Numbered from the stretch's first letter, positions 45,029 through 55,009 are shown. The stretch is 64,000 nucleotides of DNA from Microbacterium ulmi (GCF_011759705.1 NZ_JAAOZF010000001.1:553057-617056), one strand, 5' to 3'. Made by a program: numbers and translations. The notes: a model not told the origin generated them from the letters alone.

Positions 45029-45367
45029 TCAGACGCGCGACGTCTCGCGCTGCCGGGAGCGCGTCTCCGCGGCGGCCGATGCCGCGGCCCTCTCGGCACG
45101 CTCGATGCGCTGCCCCCGGACGGCGCCGGCGATGGCGAACGCGAACAGCCACGTCCCCGCGGCGATCGTGACCGTCGCCGAGGTCCGGAACGCGGCGTCG
45201 GGATCGATCAGCAGCACGAGGCCGCCCAGCGACAGCACGCCGCCGAGCACGGCGCCGACAGCGCCCACCCTCGTCACGACGCATCCGCGCGCGAGCCACC
45301 ATGCGACGATGCCCGCGACCACGAGGGCGATCGCGAAGACCACTGCTCCCCAGATCCATGCGCCCAT
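45029..45367 (-). CDS. Uncharacterised membrane protein, three segments
   Basis: A 112-residue protein with three hydrophobic segments ([20 protein letters not shown], the Gly-rich [16 protein letters not shown], and [17 protein letters not shown]) and a basic C-terminal tail. No family is recognised. The ATG at 45367 is divergent from the aminotransferase gene. Confidence 0.65.
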   Translation of the reverse strand: MGAWIWGAVVFAIALVVAGIVAWWLARGCVVTRVGAVGAVLGGVLSLGGLVLLIDPDAAFRTSATVTIAAGTWLFAFAIAGAVRGQRIERAERAAASAAAETRSRQRETSRV

Positions 45368-45474
45368 GCGTGCCACGGTAGCGTTCGCGGGCGACCGGCG
45401 GGAGCCCCCTCGCGCGCAGCCTCGTCCGGTCGGCCGTCCCGGTCGTCGCACAGGCCGCGCGGGAGCTTCCCGAC

Positions 45475-45480
45475 TACGCT
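45475..45480 (+). promoter_or_regulatory. -10 box of the aminotransferase gene, leaderless
   Basis: TACGCT lies 7 nt before the GTG at 45488 and no ribosome-binding site is present. Confidence 0.45.
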
Positions 45481-45487
45481 CGAAGGC

Positions 45488-46705
45488 GTGACAGAACGCG
45501 CTCCGCTCTCCCGCAGGCCCACGCTCTCCGACAAGCTCGGCGCCATCGCCGAATCGGCGACCCTCAAGGTCGACGCGAAGGCCAAGGCACTCCAGGCCGC
45601 AGGCCGGCCCGTCATCTCGTATGCGGCGGGCGAGCCCGACTTCGCGACGCCGCAGTTCATCGTGGATGCCGCAGCCGAGGCACTCCGCAGCCCCGCGAAC
45701 TTCCGCTACACGCCTGCCGCGGGGCTTCCCGTGCTCCGCGAGGCGATCGCCGCGAAGACGCTGCGCGACTCGGGCCTCGAGGTCGACGCCTCGCGAGTGG
45801 TCGTCACCAACGGCGGCAAGCAGGCCGTCTACCAGGCCTTTCAGGCGGTCGTGAACCCGGGCGACGAGGTGCTGCTGCCCGCGCCGTACTGGACGACGTA
45901 TCCCGAGGCGATCGCGCTGGCCGACGGCATCCCCGTCGAGGTCTTCGCCGGCGCCGACCAGGAGTACAAGGTCACCGTCGAGCAGCTCGAGGCGGCCCGC
46001 ACCGAGCGGACGACGGCGCTCGTGTTCGTGTCGCCGTCGAACCCCACCGGCTCGGTGTACACCCCCGAGGAGACGAAGGCGATCGGCGAGTGGGCCGTCG
46101 AGCACGGCATCTGGATCATCTCCGACGAGATCTACCAGAACCTCGTCTACGAAGGCGTCCGCGCCGTGTCGATCGTCGAGGCGGTGCCGGATGCCGCGGC
46201 CCAGACCATCCTCGTCAACGGGGTCGCGAAGACCTACGCCATGACGGGCTGGCGCGTGGGCTGGATGGTGGGCCCCGCCGAGGTCATCAGGCTCGCGGCC
46301 AACCTGCAGTCGCACCTGACGAGCAACGTCAACAACATCGCTCAGCGCGCGGCCCTCGCGGCGCTGACCGGTCCGCAGACCGAGGCCGACCGGATGCGCG
46401 TCGCGTTCGACCGTCGCCGCAGGCTCATCGTCTCGGAGCTCTCGAAGATCGAGGGCATCGTCGTCCCGAACCCGCTCGGCGCGTTCTATGTCTACCCCGA
46501 CGTGCGAGGCCTTCTCGGCCGCGAGTGGCGGGGCAAGACCGTGCACACGTCGCTCGAGCTCGCCGACCTCATCCTCGACGAGGCCGAGGTCGCCGTCGTG
46601 CCGGGCGAGGCGTTCGGCCCGAGCGGCTACCTCCGCCTCTCCTACGCGCTCGGCGATGACGCGCTCCTGGAGGGCGTGCAGCGCCTGCAGGGACTGTTCG
46701 CGTAG
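45488..46705 (+). CDS. Aspartate-type aminotransferase (class I/II)
   Basis: A 405-residue PLP enzyme of the prokaryotic aspartate aminotransferase subgroup. It has [44 protein letters not shown], the [12 protein letters not shown] segment and the PLP lysine in [15 protein letters not shown]. It makes or uses aspartate with 2-oxoglutarate/glutamate. A homologous gene is commonly found close to secE-nusG in actinobacteria; here 35 kb lies between them. Confidence 0.92.
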   Translation: MTERAPLSRRPTLSDKLGAIAESATLKVDAKAKALQAAGRPVISYAAGEPDFATPQFIVDAAAEALRSPANFRYTPAAGLPVLREAIAAKTLRDSGLEVDASRVVVTNGGKQAVYQAFQAVVNPGDEVLLPAPYWTTYPEAIALADGIPVEVFAGADQEYKVTVEQLEAARTERTTALVFVSPSNPTGSVYTPEETKAIGEWAVEHGIWIISDEIYQNLVYEGVRAVSIVEAVPDAAAQTILVNGVAKTYAMTGWRVGWMVGPAEVIRLAANLQSHLTSNVNNIAQRAALAALTGPQTEADRMRVAFDRRRRLIVSELSKIEGIVVPNPLGAFYVYPDVRGLLGREWRGKTVHTSLELADLILDEAEVAVVPGEAFGPSGYLRLSYALGDDALLEGVQRLQGLFA

Positions 46706-46805
46706 CTCACCGGCATCGCCTCCACCCCGATCGCAGGCGGGTGTCGAAACCGGGTTCCCCCGTTCGTCGTCCTCACATAGCGTGACAACGAGAAGGGAAC
46801 GCGAC

Positions 46806-47183
46806 ATGAGATATCTGCTGCTGGTGTGGGTCGACGAGGAGGCCGAAGCCGCCGAGCTGCCGCCGGGGACGATCGAGACCTGGATGGACGATGTCCAGGG
46901 CTCCGGCATCCGCCTCGTCGGGGGCGCCCTCGACGCGCCCGCGAGATCCACGCTCGTACGGGAGCGCGGGGGCGAGCTCCTCGTCACGGACGGCCCGTTC
47001 GCGGAGTCGAAGGAGTGGATCGGCGGTTTCGACCTGCTCGAGTGCGACAGCCTCGACGAAGCGCTCGGCGTCGCGCGGCGCCATCCCATGGTGGCCCTCG
47101 GCTCGATCGAGCTGCGGCCCATCGTGAGCCTCGGCATCCCGAGCGAAGAGCGCGTCGTCGCGTCGGACGGGGTGAAGGCATGA
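46806..47183 (+). CDS. YCII-related protein (first)
   Basis: A 125-residue YCII/DGPF-type protein: RYLLLVWVDEEAE start, ELLVTDGPFAESKEWIGGFD core and ARRHPMVALGSIELRPI end. AAGGGAA precedes the ATG. Such proteins are regularly encoded beside a DUF6596-type ECF sigma factor. Their biochemical role is unclear. Confidence 0.88.
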   Translation: MRYLLLVWVDEEAEAAELPPGTIETWMDDVQGSGIRLVGGALDAPARSTLVRERGGELLVTDGPFAESKEWIGGFDLLECDSLDEALGVARRHPMVALGSIELRPIVSLGIPSEERVVASDGVKA

Positions 47184-47566
47184 GGTACTTCATGTTCGTC
47201 GTCGCCGATCCGGCGGCCGAGCCCTACGACCACGAGCAGGACACGATCGGGCAGTGGGTGGACGAGATGACCGAGCGCGGCATCTCGATCACGGGCGAGC
47301 GCCTGCGGCCCGTCGATGATGCCACGACCGTGCGCATCCGCGGCGGCGAGCTGCTCGTGAGCGACGGCCCGTACATCGAGGCCAAGGAGTGGGTCGCGGG
47401 CTTCGACATCCTCGAGTGCCGCGACCTCGACGAGGCGATCGAGGTCGCCTCGAAGCATCCCATGGCGCGCTTCGGAACGCTCGAGCTGCGCCCGTTCTGG
47501 CCGCTCCAACTCGATGACGCGGGGCGTCCCGTCGACGACGTCCGCCCCGAGGAGGACCGCGCCTGA
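47180..47566 (+). CDS. YCII-related protein (second)
   Basis: A 128-residue paralogue of the preceding protein (RYFMFVVADPAAEP, LLVSDGPYIEAKEWVAGFD, ASKHPMARFGTLELRPF). It is coupled to it by an ATGA overlap and to the sigma factor by a CTGA overlap. Confidence 0.88.
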   Translation: MRYFMFVVADPAAEPYDHEQDTIGQWVDEMTERGISITGERLRPVDDATTVRIRGGELLVSDGPYIEAKEWVAGFDILECRDLDEAIEVASKHPMARFGTLELRPFWPLQLDDAGRPVDDVRPEEDRA

Positions 47567-48831
47567 ACGTCGGCGAGGCGCTCGCGCGCGCCCACCGCGA
47601 GGAGTGGGCGCGCATCGTCGCGACGATCATCCGCGTGACGGGCGACTGGAGTCTCGCAGAGGATGCCGCACAGGACGCGTTCGAGCGGGCGGCGGAGCGC
47701 TGGCCCGGCGACGGCATCCCGTCGAATGCCGGCGCGTGGCTCACGACGGTCGCGCGGAACGCGGCCCTCGACCGGCTGCGGCGGCAGGCGAACGAAGCGC
47801 GCAAGCTCCAGGAGGTGGGGGTCATGGACCAGCTCGCGGGCGGGTCGTCCGCCCCCGATGCGGCCGACGTCGTCGCGCGCACGTGGGACGAGGATGCCGA
47901 TGACCGGCTCCGCCTCGTCTTCACGTGCGCGCACCCCGCGCTCGCGATGGAGGCGCGGGTCGCGCTCACCCTGCGCACGGTCGGCGGGCTCACGACGGGC
48001 GAGATCGCCCGGGCGTTCCTCGTCCCGGAGGCCACGATGGCGCAGCGCATCGTGCGGGCGAAGCGGCGGATCGCGCACGCGGGGATCCCGTATCGCGTCC
48101 CGGACCTGGCAGAGCTCCCCGAGCGCCTCGACGGCGTGCTCGCCGTGCTCTACCTCGTGTTCACGGAGGGATATGCCGCGACCTCCGGCGGTGCGCTCGT
48201 GCGCGTCGACCTCGCGGCCGAGGCGATCCGGCTCGTGCGCCTCGTGCTCGACATCGTCGCCCCCGACGCACGGGACGAGCCGCGGGCCCTCCTGGCCCTC
48301 ATGCTCCTGCAGCACTCGCGCCGCGGAGCGCGCACCGACGCCGTCGGCGATGTCGTGCCGATGGAGGACCAGGACCGGCGCGCGTGGGATCGCGATGACC
48401 TCGCCGAGGCGTCGGCGCTGCTGCGTGAGGCGCACACCGTGCGCGGTGGATACCGCGTCCAGGCCGAGATCGCGGCGGAGCACGCGTTCGCTCCGACCGC
48501 CTCCGCGACCGACTGGGCACGGATCGTGCAGCTGTACGACGAGCTCGCGACCTTCTCGGCGTCGCCGTTCGTCGCCCTCAACCGCGCCATCGCGATCGGC
48601 TTCGCCCGGGGCGCCGACGCAGGGCTGGCCGAGCTCGCGCGGATCGAGGCGTCCGGCGCCCTGCCCGGGTATCACCTGCTGCCCGCCGCGAGGGCCGACC
48701 TGCTGCGCCGCTCGGGGCGCACGGATGCCGCGGCCGACGCCTACCGCACGGCGATCGCGCTCGCCCCGACGCTGCCCGAGCGCCGGTTCCTGGAGCGACG
48801 CCTCACGGATCTCGCGGGCCTCGAGAGCTGA
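47563..48831 (+). CDS. ECF sigma factor with C-terminal DUF6596 extension, CTG start
   Basis: A 422-residue sigma factor: region 2 (RVTGDWSLAEDAAQDAFERA, WLTTVARNAALDRLRRQA), region 4 (RTVGGLTTGEIARAFLVPEA) and a long helical C-terminal domain (LYLVFTEGYAATSG, VALNRAIAIGFARGADAG). The conserved N-terminus ALARAHREEWARIVATIIR lies before any ATG, GTG or TTG. The only fitting start is the CTG at 47563, 7 nt after GAGGAGG and overlapping the upstream stop. It probably controls its own operon. Confidence 0.88.
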   Translation: MNVGEALARAHREEWARIVATIIRVTGDWSLAEDAAQDAFERAAERWPGDGIPSNAGAWLTTVARNAALDRLRRQANEARKLQEVGVMDQLAGGSSAPDAADVVARTWDEDADDRLRLVFTCAHPALAMEARVALTLRTVGGLTTGEIARAFLVPEATMAQRIVRAKRRIAHAGIPYRVPDLAELPERLDGVLAVLYLVFTEGYAATSGGALVRVDLAAEAIRLVRLVLDIVAPDARDEPRALLALMLLQHSRRGARTDAVGDVVPMEDQDRRAWDRDDLAEASALLREAHTVRGGYRVQAEIAAEHAFAPTASATDWARIVQLYDELATFSASPFVALNRAIAIGFARGADAGLAELARIEASGALPGYHLLPAARADLLRRSGRTDAAADAYRTAIALAPTLPERRFLERRLTDLAGLES

Positions 48832-48911
48832 GAGGCCTCCCCGCCGGTCCGCGCGTGTCGATCCCGACCGTCCTCGTTCGTCGTGTTCGTGAACGACCAG
48901 AGGAGGACGGC

Positions 48912-49028
48912 ATGGGAATCCCCCGCGCACTCATGGAGCTGATCGCCGCGATCGCCAACCTGCGGCCCGACGACCGCGACGACTTCGTCGTCGCGGCGTC
49001 CGACGGCGAGGGGCTGCGGCCGCGCTAG
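48912..49028 (+). CDS. Small protein of 38 residues
   Basis: A short frame MGIPRALMELIAAIANLRPD followed by an acidic tail (DRDDFVVAASDGEG) and LRPR. It has a perfect AGGAGG five nt before the ATG, the strongest ribosome-binding site nearby. The first half could be an amphipathic helix. Its TAG overlaps the murB stop on the other strand. No family recognised; it is a plausible real small gene. Confidence 0.55.
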   Translation: MGIPRALMELIAAIANLRPDDRDDFVVAASDGEGLRPR

Positions 49029-50161
49029 AGCTCGACGCCCACGAGCACGGGCTCGGGCTGCAGGACCAGCCCGAACTCGGACTGCACGCGACCCTGGATG
49101 AAACGGGCGAGCTCTGCGAGCTCTGCGGCCGTCGCGCCCCCTCGGTTCGTCAGGGCCAGCGCATGCTTCGACGAGAGCGCCGCGCGCGACCGTGGCAGCC
49201 GGAAGCCCTTGCGCAGACCCGCGTGCTCGATGAGCCACGCGGCGCTGACCTTGACCTCGGACTCGCGGACGACCGTCGGCGGGATGTGCCCGTCGTATGC
49301 CGAGAGGGGGATGACGAGCACGGCGTCGAGGTCGGGCGACATGGGCCAGCGCGGACACTCGTCGGGAAGCGTCCGCGCGAAGGACGCCGACACGATCGCG
49401 TTCTGGAAGAACGACCCCGCGCTGTAGGTGTCGGGGTCGTCCTCGTCGAGCACCATGCCCTTGCGACGCCGCGTCGCGAGCACGTGCTCGCGGATCCACG
49501 CGACGCTCACGGCGTCGTCGAGGCCGAGCCCCAGCGCCGTGCGCAGCTGCTCGCCGGCGATGGGCCGCTCCACGTGGCCCACGTCGGCGAGCTCGAGCGT
49601 GACGGAAAGGATCACCGCCGGGCGCGCCGGCACCGATCCGTAGTGCTGCTTGAGCACGGACGTGCGAAACCCCAGACCCAGCTCGGCCGCGGGGACGGTG
49701 GAGACCTCGCCCGTCGATTCGTCGATCAGCTCGACCTCCACGAGGGTCTGCACGATCTCCTGCCCGTACGCGCCGATGTTCTGCACGGGCGCGGCGCCCA
49801 CCGTGCCCGGGATGCCGGACATCGCCTCGATGCCCGCGAGACCCTCCGCGACGGCGTAGGCGACCAGGTCGTCCCAGCCGTGGCCGGCCTGGGCGCGCAG
49901 GCGCGTGAGCCCCGGGCGCGGCGATGGGATCCGCTCGACGCCCTCCGTCCGCACGCGCACGACCGTGCCGTCGAACGGCTCGTCGCCGACGAAGAGGTTC
50001 GAGCCGCCGCCGAGCACGAGCCACGGCTCGCCGGAGGCCCAGACCTCCCGCAGGGTCGCGACGAGCTCGTCGGTCGTGAGGGCGTCGACCATGCGCGCGG
50101 GGACGCCGCCCGTTCGCAGCGTCGTCAGCTGCGCGAGCGGGAGCGGGGCCATCGGGGGCAT
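49025..50161 (-). CDS. murB: UDP-N-acetylmuramate dehydrogenase
   Basis: A 378-residue FAD enzyme of peptidoglycan synthesis reducing UDP-GlcNAc-enolpyruvate. The FAD domain shows WLVLGGGSNLFVGDEPFDGT and MSGIPGTVGAAPVQNIGAYG, and the catalytic Ser is in YSAGSFFQNAIV. The ATG at 50161 lies 3 nt after the upstream dehydratase gene; a second in-frame ATG three codons later is possible. Confidence 0.96.
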   Translation of the reverse strand: MPPMAPLPLAQLTTLRTGGVPARMVDALTTDELVATLREVWASGEPWLVLGGGSNLFVGDEPFDGTVVRVRTEGVERIPSPRPGLTRLRAQAGHGWDDLVAYAVAEGLAGIEAMSGIPGTVGAAPVQNIGAYGQEIVQTLVEVELIDESTGEVSTVPAAELGLGFRTSVLKQHYGSVPARPAVILSVTLELADVGHVERPIAGEQLRTALGLGLDDAVSVAWIREHVLATRRRKGMVLDEDDPDTYSAGSFFQNAIVSASFARTLPDECPRWPMSPDLDAVLVIPLSAYDGHIPPTVVRESEVKVSAAWLIEHAGLRKGFRLPRSRAALSSKHALALTNRGGATAAELAELARFIQGRVQSEFGLVLQPEPVLVGVEL

Positions 50162-50164
50162 CGG

Positions 50165-50584
50165 CTACGGGCGGACCCGCACCTGGGCCCGGCCGAGCAC
50201 GGTCGTCTGGCCGTGCGTCACGGTGAGGTCGATGCGCACGGCATCCTCTGCAACGGCGCCGACCTTGGCGACGACCGTCAGGTCGGCGCCCGCGACGGGA
50301 TCGACCACGACGGGTCGCGTGAACTTGACGCCGTACTCGAGGACGCGGCCCGCGTCGCCGAGCCACGGAACGATCGTCTGCACCGCGATCCCCATCGTGA
50401 GCATGCCGTGGGCGAGCACGCCGGGGAGCCCCACGGCGGAGGCGACGTCGTCGCGGTAGTGGATCGGGTTGAAGTCTCCCGAGGCGCCCGCGTAGCGCAC
50501 GAGCGACTCGCGCGTGAGGTGGATGCTGCGTTCGGCGACGACGTCGCCGACGGCCAGGACGTCGCCGATCGCGAGGCCGCTCAT
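50165..50584 (-). CDS. MaoC-like dehydratase (HadB type)
   Basis: A 139-residue hot-dog fold protein with the hydratase motif YAGASGDFNPIHYRDDVA (catalytic Asp and His) and LPGVLAHGMLTMG. It forms a pair with the preceding gene, as HadA-HadB (3-hydroxyacyl-ACP dehydratase) do in mycobacteria. The ATG overlaps the partner's stop. Confidence 0.88.
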   Translation of the reverse strand: MSGLAIGDVLAVGDVVAERSIHLTRESLVRYAGASGDFNPIHYRDDVASAVGLPGVLAHGMLTMGIAVQTIVPWLGDAGRVLEYGVKFTRPVVVDPVAGADLTVVAKVGAVAEDAVRIDLTVTHGQTTVLGRAQVRVRP

Positions 50585-51027
50585 TCGCCTGCTCCCACGA
50601 GGAGGACCGACGTCGAGGTGACGACGTGGTCGCCCGCGGCATCCGTGATCTCGGCCTCGCTCGTGACGAGGGCGTTGCCGCCGAGCGTCCGCACGGCGGT
50701 GACCGACAGCTGCGCCGTGAGCTCGTCGCCCGCGACGATGGGCCGCGTGTAGCGGAACCGCTGCTCGGCGTGGACGGTGCGCTCGAGCGCGATGCCCGAG
50801 TCCGGCACGGCCAGCAGCTGCTGCAGCGTGAGGTCCTGGACGACCATCGCGAACGTCGGCGGCGCGACGACGTCGCGGTAGCCGAGCGCGCGCGCTGCGG
50901 CGGGGTCGACGTGCTGCGGGTCGGAGGCGAAGACGGCACGAGCGAACTCGCGCACCTTCTCGCGGCCCACGAGGTAGGGGTCCGTCGGCGGGAAGGCGTG
51001 GCCGACGAGCTCGGGGTTCACTGGCAT
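50581..51027 (-). CDS. FAS1-like/MaoC N-terminal dehydratase (HadA type)
   Basis: A 148-residue hot-dog protein with VGHAFPPTDPYLVGREKVRE, GYRDVVAPPTFAMVVQD and RFRYTRPIVAGDELTA. It lacks the catalytic Asp-His pair of its neighbour, as expected for the non-catalytic or substrate-positioning subunit. Together with murB it forms a conserved actinobacterial block. Confidence 0.88.
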   Translation of the reverse strand: MPVNPELVGHAFPPTDPYLVGREKVREFARAVFASDPQHVDPAAARALGYRDVVAPPTFAMVVQDLTLQQLLAVPDSGIALERTVHAEQRFRYTRPIVAGDELTAQLSVTAVRTLGGNALVTSEAEITDAAGDHVVTSTSVLLVGAGE

Positions 51028-51127
51028 CGGTCCATCCTACCGAGCCGTGCATTCCGCGCCGGCGTGCAGCCCGGCACCCCGGCAGCCCGGCAGCCCGGCA
51101 CCCCGGCACCGCCTGCGTGCCCTCGCC

Positions 51128-51925
51128 TCAGCCGCGGCGGCCGCGGATCGTGCGCAGCGCGAGCTGCACGCCGATGAAGACGAGGAAGATCGCGAACAGG
51201 ATGTTGCCCACGAGCGGGTCGACGAGCGTCGCGATCCATGCGCCGAGAGCCGTCGTGGTGCACGCCGCGGCGCCGACGACGGCGGCCGCGACGAGGTCGA
51301 CGTTGCGCCGTCGCACGTTGCCGATCGTTCCCGAGATCGCCGTCGGGATCATCATGAGCAGCGACGTGCCCTTCGCGACGAGATCGCTCGTGCCGAACCC
51401 GAGCATGAGCGCGGGGACGACCACGATGCCGCCGCCGACGCCCAGGAGACCCGCGAGGATGCCGGTGACGACCCCCACCGCCGCGAGGGCGAGAAGGATG
51501 CCGACGCTCAGCGGGAGCTCGGCATCCCGCGACGGAACGACGATGAAGAGCATGACGATGACGACGGCCAGGAATCCGATGAAGCCCCACCGCAGCACCG
51601 TGACGGGCAGTCGCGGCAGCAGCCACGTGCCGATCTGCGCCCCCACGACGGCGCCCACCGCGAGGACGAGCGCGGGGATCCAGGCGACCGAGCCGTGCAC
51701 GGCGTAGGAGATGACCCCGACCGTCGCCGTCGGAACGATCGCTGCCAGCGACGTGCCCGCCGCGAGCCGCTGGTCGAACTTGAGCAGCAGCACGAGCAGC
51801 GGCACGATGACGGTGCCGCCCCCGACGCCGAACAGGCCCGACAGGAGACCCGCCGCGAGGCCGATCGAGATGCAGACGAGGAAGAACCGCGCCGAGCGCC
51901 GCGGTCGCGCAGTGTGCTCGCTCAC
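51128..51925 (-). CDS. TauE/SafE-family membrane exporter
   Basis: A 265-residue TSUP family protein with eight or so membrane segments and the internal repeat GLLSGLFGVGGGTVIVP and GILAGLLGVGGGIVVVP. Members export sulfite, sulfoacetate or related organic anions. The GTG start overlaps the stop of the DUF2510 gene (GTGA). The substrate is unknown. The gap behind it (51028-51127) holds short GGCACCCC/GGCAGCCC repeats. Confidence 0.85.
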   Translation of the reverse strand: MSEHTARPRRSARFFLVCISIGLAAGLLSGLFGVGGGTVIVPLLVLLLKFDQRLAAGTSLAAIVPTATVGVISYAVHGSVAWIPALVLAVGAVVGAQIGTWLLPRLPVTVLRWGFIGFLAVVIVMLFIVVPSRDAELPLSVGILLALAAVGVVTGILAGLLGVGGGIVVVPALMLGFGTSDLVAKGTSLLMMIPTAISGTIGNVRRRNVDLVAAAVVGAAACTTTALGAWIATLVDPLVGNILFAIFLVFIGVQLALRTIRGRRG

Positions 51926-52713
51926 TTGGCCGTGAGCTCGTCGATGCGCCAGGTGCCGCCGTCGTCGACGACGGTGTACTCGTAGACGTCGACGACGTCC
52001 TCCGGCTCGTCGAGCGGCCGGCCGTCGTCGTCGATGACGAAGGAGTACGACTCGGACGTGCCGACCACGACGGCCTCGTCGGTGCGGCGGATGCTCGTCA
52101 CGGCGACGTCGTAGTCGATCGTCGCCTCCGCGAACAGGGTGACCTGCTCCTCGAACTCGGCGCAGTCGGCGAAGCCGTACTCGGAGCGGAAGTAGTCCGT
52201 CGTGGCGGCCTGGTAGGCGGCGCAGTCGACGTCCTGCCATGCGCGGTCGTACAGCTGCACGGCGGCGACGGAGGCCCTCTCGTCGTCGGTCGCGGGGGCC
52301 GCCGAGCCTCCCGTGAGCACGGAGATCAGGAAGGGGATCGCTGCGACGGCCGCGGCGACGAGCCCCAGCACGACGACGCCGATCACGACCCACAGGATCC
52401 AGATTCTCGACGTCGGCCGCGCAGGCGGGTCCGCGGCCGCTGCATGCCCGGGGGGTGCGGTACCTGCGCCCGAGGGCACGGCGCTCTGGGGCACGGCGCC
52501 CGGGTATCCCTGCGGCGCCGTCCCGACGTGTCCCTGCGGCGCCGTTCCCGGGTGTCGCTGCGACGGCGTCGCGCCGGGTCCCTGCGACGGCGTCGCGCCG
52601 GGGATCGCGACGGGGACCGCGGTGGGCGGCTGCACGTGAGCCGTCCATGCGCCCCCGTCCCACCAGCGCACTGCGCCGTGCCCGTCGTCGTACCATCCGG
52701 GAGGAGTCGTCAT
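51922..52713 (-). CDS. DUF2510 membrane-anchored protein
   Basis: A 263-residue protein with the DUF2510 module at the N-terminus (PPGWYDDGHGAVRWWDGGAW) and a Pro/Gly/Thr/Gln-rich repeated linker to about 100. One membrane segment follows (WILWVVIGVVVLGLVAAAV), then an extracellular NTF2-like domain with paired Cys (DVDCAAYQAATTDYF, FADCAEFEEQV). Such proteins are actinobacterial surface proteins of unknown role. Confidence 0.8.
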   Translation of the reverse strand: MTTPPGWYDDGHGAVRWWDGGAWTAHVQPPTAVPVAIPGATPSQGPGATPSQRHPGTAPQGHVGTAPQGYPGAVPQSAVPSGAGTAPPGHAAAADPPARPTSRIWILWVVIGVVVLGLVAAAVAAIPFLISVLTGGSAAPATDDERASVAAVQLYDRAWQDVDCAAYQAATTDYFRSEYGFADCAEFEEQVTLFAEATIDYDVAVTSIRRTDEAVVVGTSESYSFVIDDDGRPLDEPEDVVDVYEYTVVDDGGTWRIDELTAK

Positions 52714-52790
52714 GCCGTCACCCTACCCGGGCCGGCGGTCGTGCCCGGGCGAACCGGGACGAGCGCCGCCCGTTCGGTGCGCGCTCGAGG

Positions 52791-53792
52791 TCAGTGGCTG
52801 CTGAACGCGGCGTCGAAGGCCGCAGCGGACGGCTCGTAGGTGGAGAGCCGGCGGACGAACGCGAGGGCCTCGGGCGCGCCGACGAGACGGTCCATGCCGG
52901 CATCCTCCCATTCGACCGACAGCGGGCCTCGGTAGCCGATCGCGTTGAGCATGCGGAAGGCGTCCTCCCACGGGACGTCGCCGTGCCCCGTCGAGATGAA
53001 GTCCCAGCCGCGCCGGGGATCGGCCCACGCGAGGTGGGACGAGAGCCGGCCGCTGCGGCCGTCGAGCCGCTTCTTCGTGTCTTTGCAGTGCACGTGGAAG
53101 ATGCGGTCCTGGAAGTCCCACAGGAACGAGACGGGATCGAGGTCCTGCCACACCATGTGACTCGGATCCCAGTTGAGCCCGAACGACTCGCGGTGGCCGA
53201 TCGCCTCCAGAGTGCGCTTGGTCGTCCAGTAGTCGTACGCGATCTCGGACGGATGCACCTCGTGCGCGAAGCGCACGCCGACCTCCTCGAAGACGTCGAG
53301 GATCGGGTGGAACCGCTCGGCGAAGTCGGCGTAGCCGGCATCCACGAACTCCTGCGAAGCGGGCGGGAACATCGCCACGGCCTTCCAGATCGACGACCCC
53401 GTGAATCCGGTGACGGTCTTCACGCCGAGGGCGGCCGCCATCCGCGCCGTGCTCTTCATCTCCTCCGCAGCGCGCTGCCGCACGCCTTCGGGGTCGCCGT
53501 CGCCCCACACGCGATCGTTCAGGATGTCGCGGTGACGCTGGTCGATCGGGTCGTCGCACACGGCCTGACCCGCGAGGTGGTTGGAGATCGTCCACGTCGT
53601 GAGTCCGTTGCGCTCGAGGATGTCGAGCCTGCCCTGCACGTAGGCCGCGTCATCCCATCGCGACACGTCGAGGTGGTCGCCCCAGCAGGCGATCTCGAGT
53701 CCGTCGTAGCCCCACTGTCCCGCCAGCCGGGCGACCTCCTCGAACGGGAGATCGGCCCACTGGCCCGTGAACAGGGTGATCGGTCGCGCCAT
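52791..53792 (-). CDS. Sugar phosphate isomerase/epimerase (AP2 endonuclease-like)
   Basis: A 333-residue TIM-barrel protein of the xylose isomerase-like group: [20 protein letters not shown], the metal ligand region [39 protein letters not shown] and [14 protein letters not shown]. It would isomerise or epimerise the sugar or keto-inositol made by the neighbouring dehydrogenase. The ATG at 53792 has AAGGGAC upstream. Confidence 0.88.
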   Translation of the reverse strand: MARPITLFTGQWADLPFEEVARLAGQWGYDGLEIACWGDHLDVSRWDDAAYVQGRLDILERNGLTTWTISNHLAGQAVCDDPIDQRHRDILNDRVWGDGDPEGVRQRAAEEMKSTARMAAALGVKTVTGFTGSSIWKAVAMFPPASQEFVDAGYADFAERFHPILDVFEEVGVRFAHEVHPSEIAYDYWTTKRTLEAIGHRESFGLNWDPSHMVWQDLDPVSFLWDFQDRIFHVHCKDTKKRLDGRSGRLSSHLAWADPRRGWDFISTGHGDVPWEDAFRMLNAIGYRGPLSVEWEDAGMDRLVGAPEALAFVRRLSTYEPSAAAFDAAFSSH

Positions 53793-53839
53793 CGCGGTTG
53801 TCCCTTCTTCGTCGTCGTTCAGGTTCAGGATGCCGCAGC

Positions 53840-55009
53840 TCACGCGTCGGTCGGCACCCACGCGCTTCCAGCCGCCGAGCTGCGTTCGACGGCGTCCAGC
53901 ACGCGCTGGATGTGGAGTCCGTCGGCGAACGACGGCGAGGGCTGCGTGCCCTCGTGGACGGCTGTCACGAAGTCGACGACCTGATGCGAGAAGCCGTGCT
54001 CGTACCCGAGCATGTGGCCCGGGGGCCACCACGGTGCGAGGTAGGGGTGGTCGTGCTCCGTCACGTAGATCCTGCGGAACCCCTGCTCGAGCGGCGGCAG
54101 CGTCGCGTCGTAGAACTCGAGCTCGTTGAGCCGTTCGAGGTCGAACGCGAGGGCGCCCTTCGATCCCGAGACCTCGACGCGCAGCCCGTTCTTGCGGCCC
54201 GTGCGGAACCGGGTCGCCTCGAACGACGCGAGCGCGCCCGACTCGAGGCGTCCCGTGAACAGCGCGACGTCGTCGACCGTCACGGGCCCGCGCTGATCCG
54301 ACGCCGTGCCGGAGAGCCCGACCCCCTCGCCGAGCAGGGGCCGCTCGGTCACGAGCGTCTCCAGGATTCCCGACACGGTCGCGACCCGTTGGCCGGTGAT
54401 GTACTCCGCCAGGTCGACGGCGTGCGCTCCGATGTCGCCCAGCGAACCCGATCCGGCACGATCCTTCTGCAGGCGCCACGTGAGCGGCGCCTCGGGGTCC
54501 GTGAGCCAGTCCTGCAGGTACTCGGCGCGCACCTGGCGGATCTCGCCGAGCCTGCCGTCCGCGACGAGCTTCCGCGCGAACGTCGTCGCGGGGACGCGCC
54601 GATAGGTGAACCCGACCATCGAACGCTGCCCGCGCGCGAAGGCCGCGGCCGCGGCATCCGTCATCGCCTCCGCCTCGGCGACGGTGTTCGCGAGCGGCTT
54701 CTCGCACAGGACGTGCTTGCCCGCCTCGAGCGCCGCGAGCGCGATCTCGGCGTGCGTGTCGCCCGGCGTCACGATGTCGACGACGTCGATGTCGTCGCGC
54801 GCGACGACCTCGCGCCAGTCGGTGGCGCTCTCGCGCCAGCCCCACTTGCCGGCCGCCGCGTGCACGGCGGCGGCGTCGCGCCCGACGACGACATCCATCG
54901 TCGGGGCGAGCGGCAGGTCGAAGAAGCGCGGGGCGACGCGCCATCCCTGCGAGTGCGCGGCCCCCATGAAGCCGTAGCCGATCATGGCGACGCGGAGCGA
55001 TTCGGTCAA
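53840..55009 (-). CDS. Gfo/Idh/MocA-family dehydrogenase
   Basis: A 389-residue NAD(P)-dependent oxidoreductase with Rossmann motif [12 protein letters not shown], the catalytic segment [17 protein letters not shown] and [16 protein letters not shown]. The reading frame extends to a TTG at 55009 with AGAGGA upstream; an internal ATG eight codons later is the alternative. The substrate is a sugar or inositol, by context with the isomerase and the ribose-type importer. Confidence 0.85.
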   Translation of the reverse strand: MTESLRVAMIGYGFMGAAHSQGWRVAPRFFDLPLAPTMDVVVGRDAAAVHAAAGKWGWRESATDWREVVARDDIDVVDIVTPGDTHAEIALAALEAGKHVLCEKPLANTVAEAEAMTDAAAAAFARGQRSMVGFTYRRVPATTFARKLVADGRLGEIRQVRAEYLQDWLTDPEAPLTWRLQKDRAGSGSLGDIGAHAVDLAEYITGQRVATVSGILETLVTERPLLGEGVGLSGTASDQRGPVTVDDVALFTGRLESGALASFEATRFRTGRKNGLRVEVSGSKGALAFDLERLNELEFYDATLPPLEQGFRRIYVTEHDHPYLAPWWPPGHMLGYEHGFSHQVVDFVTAVHEGTQPSPSFADGLHIQRVLDAVERSSAAGSAWVPTDA

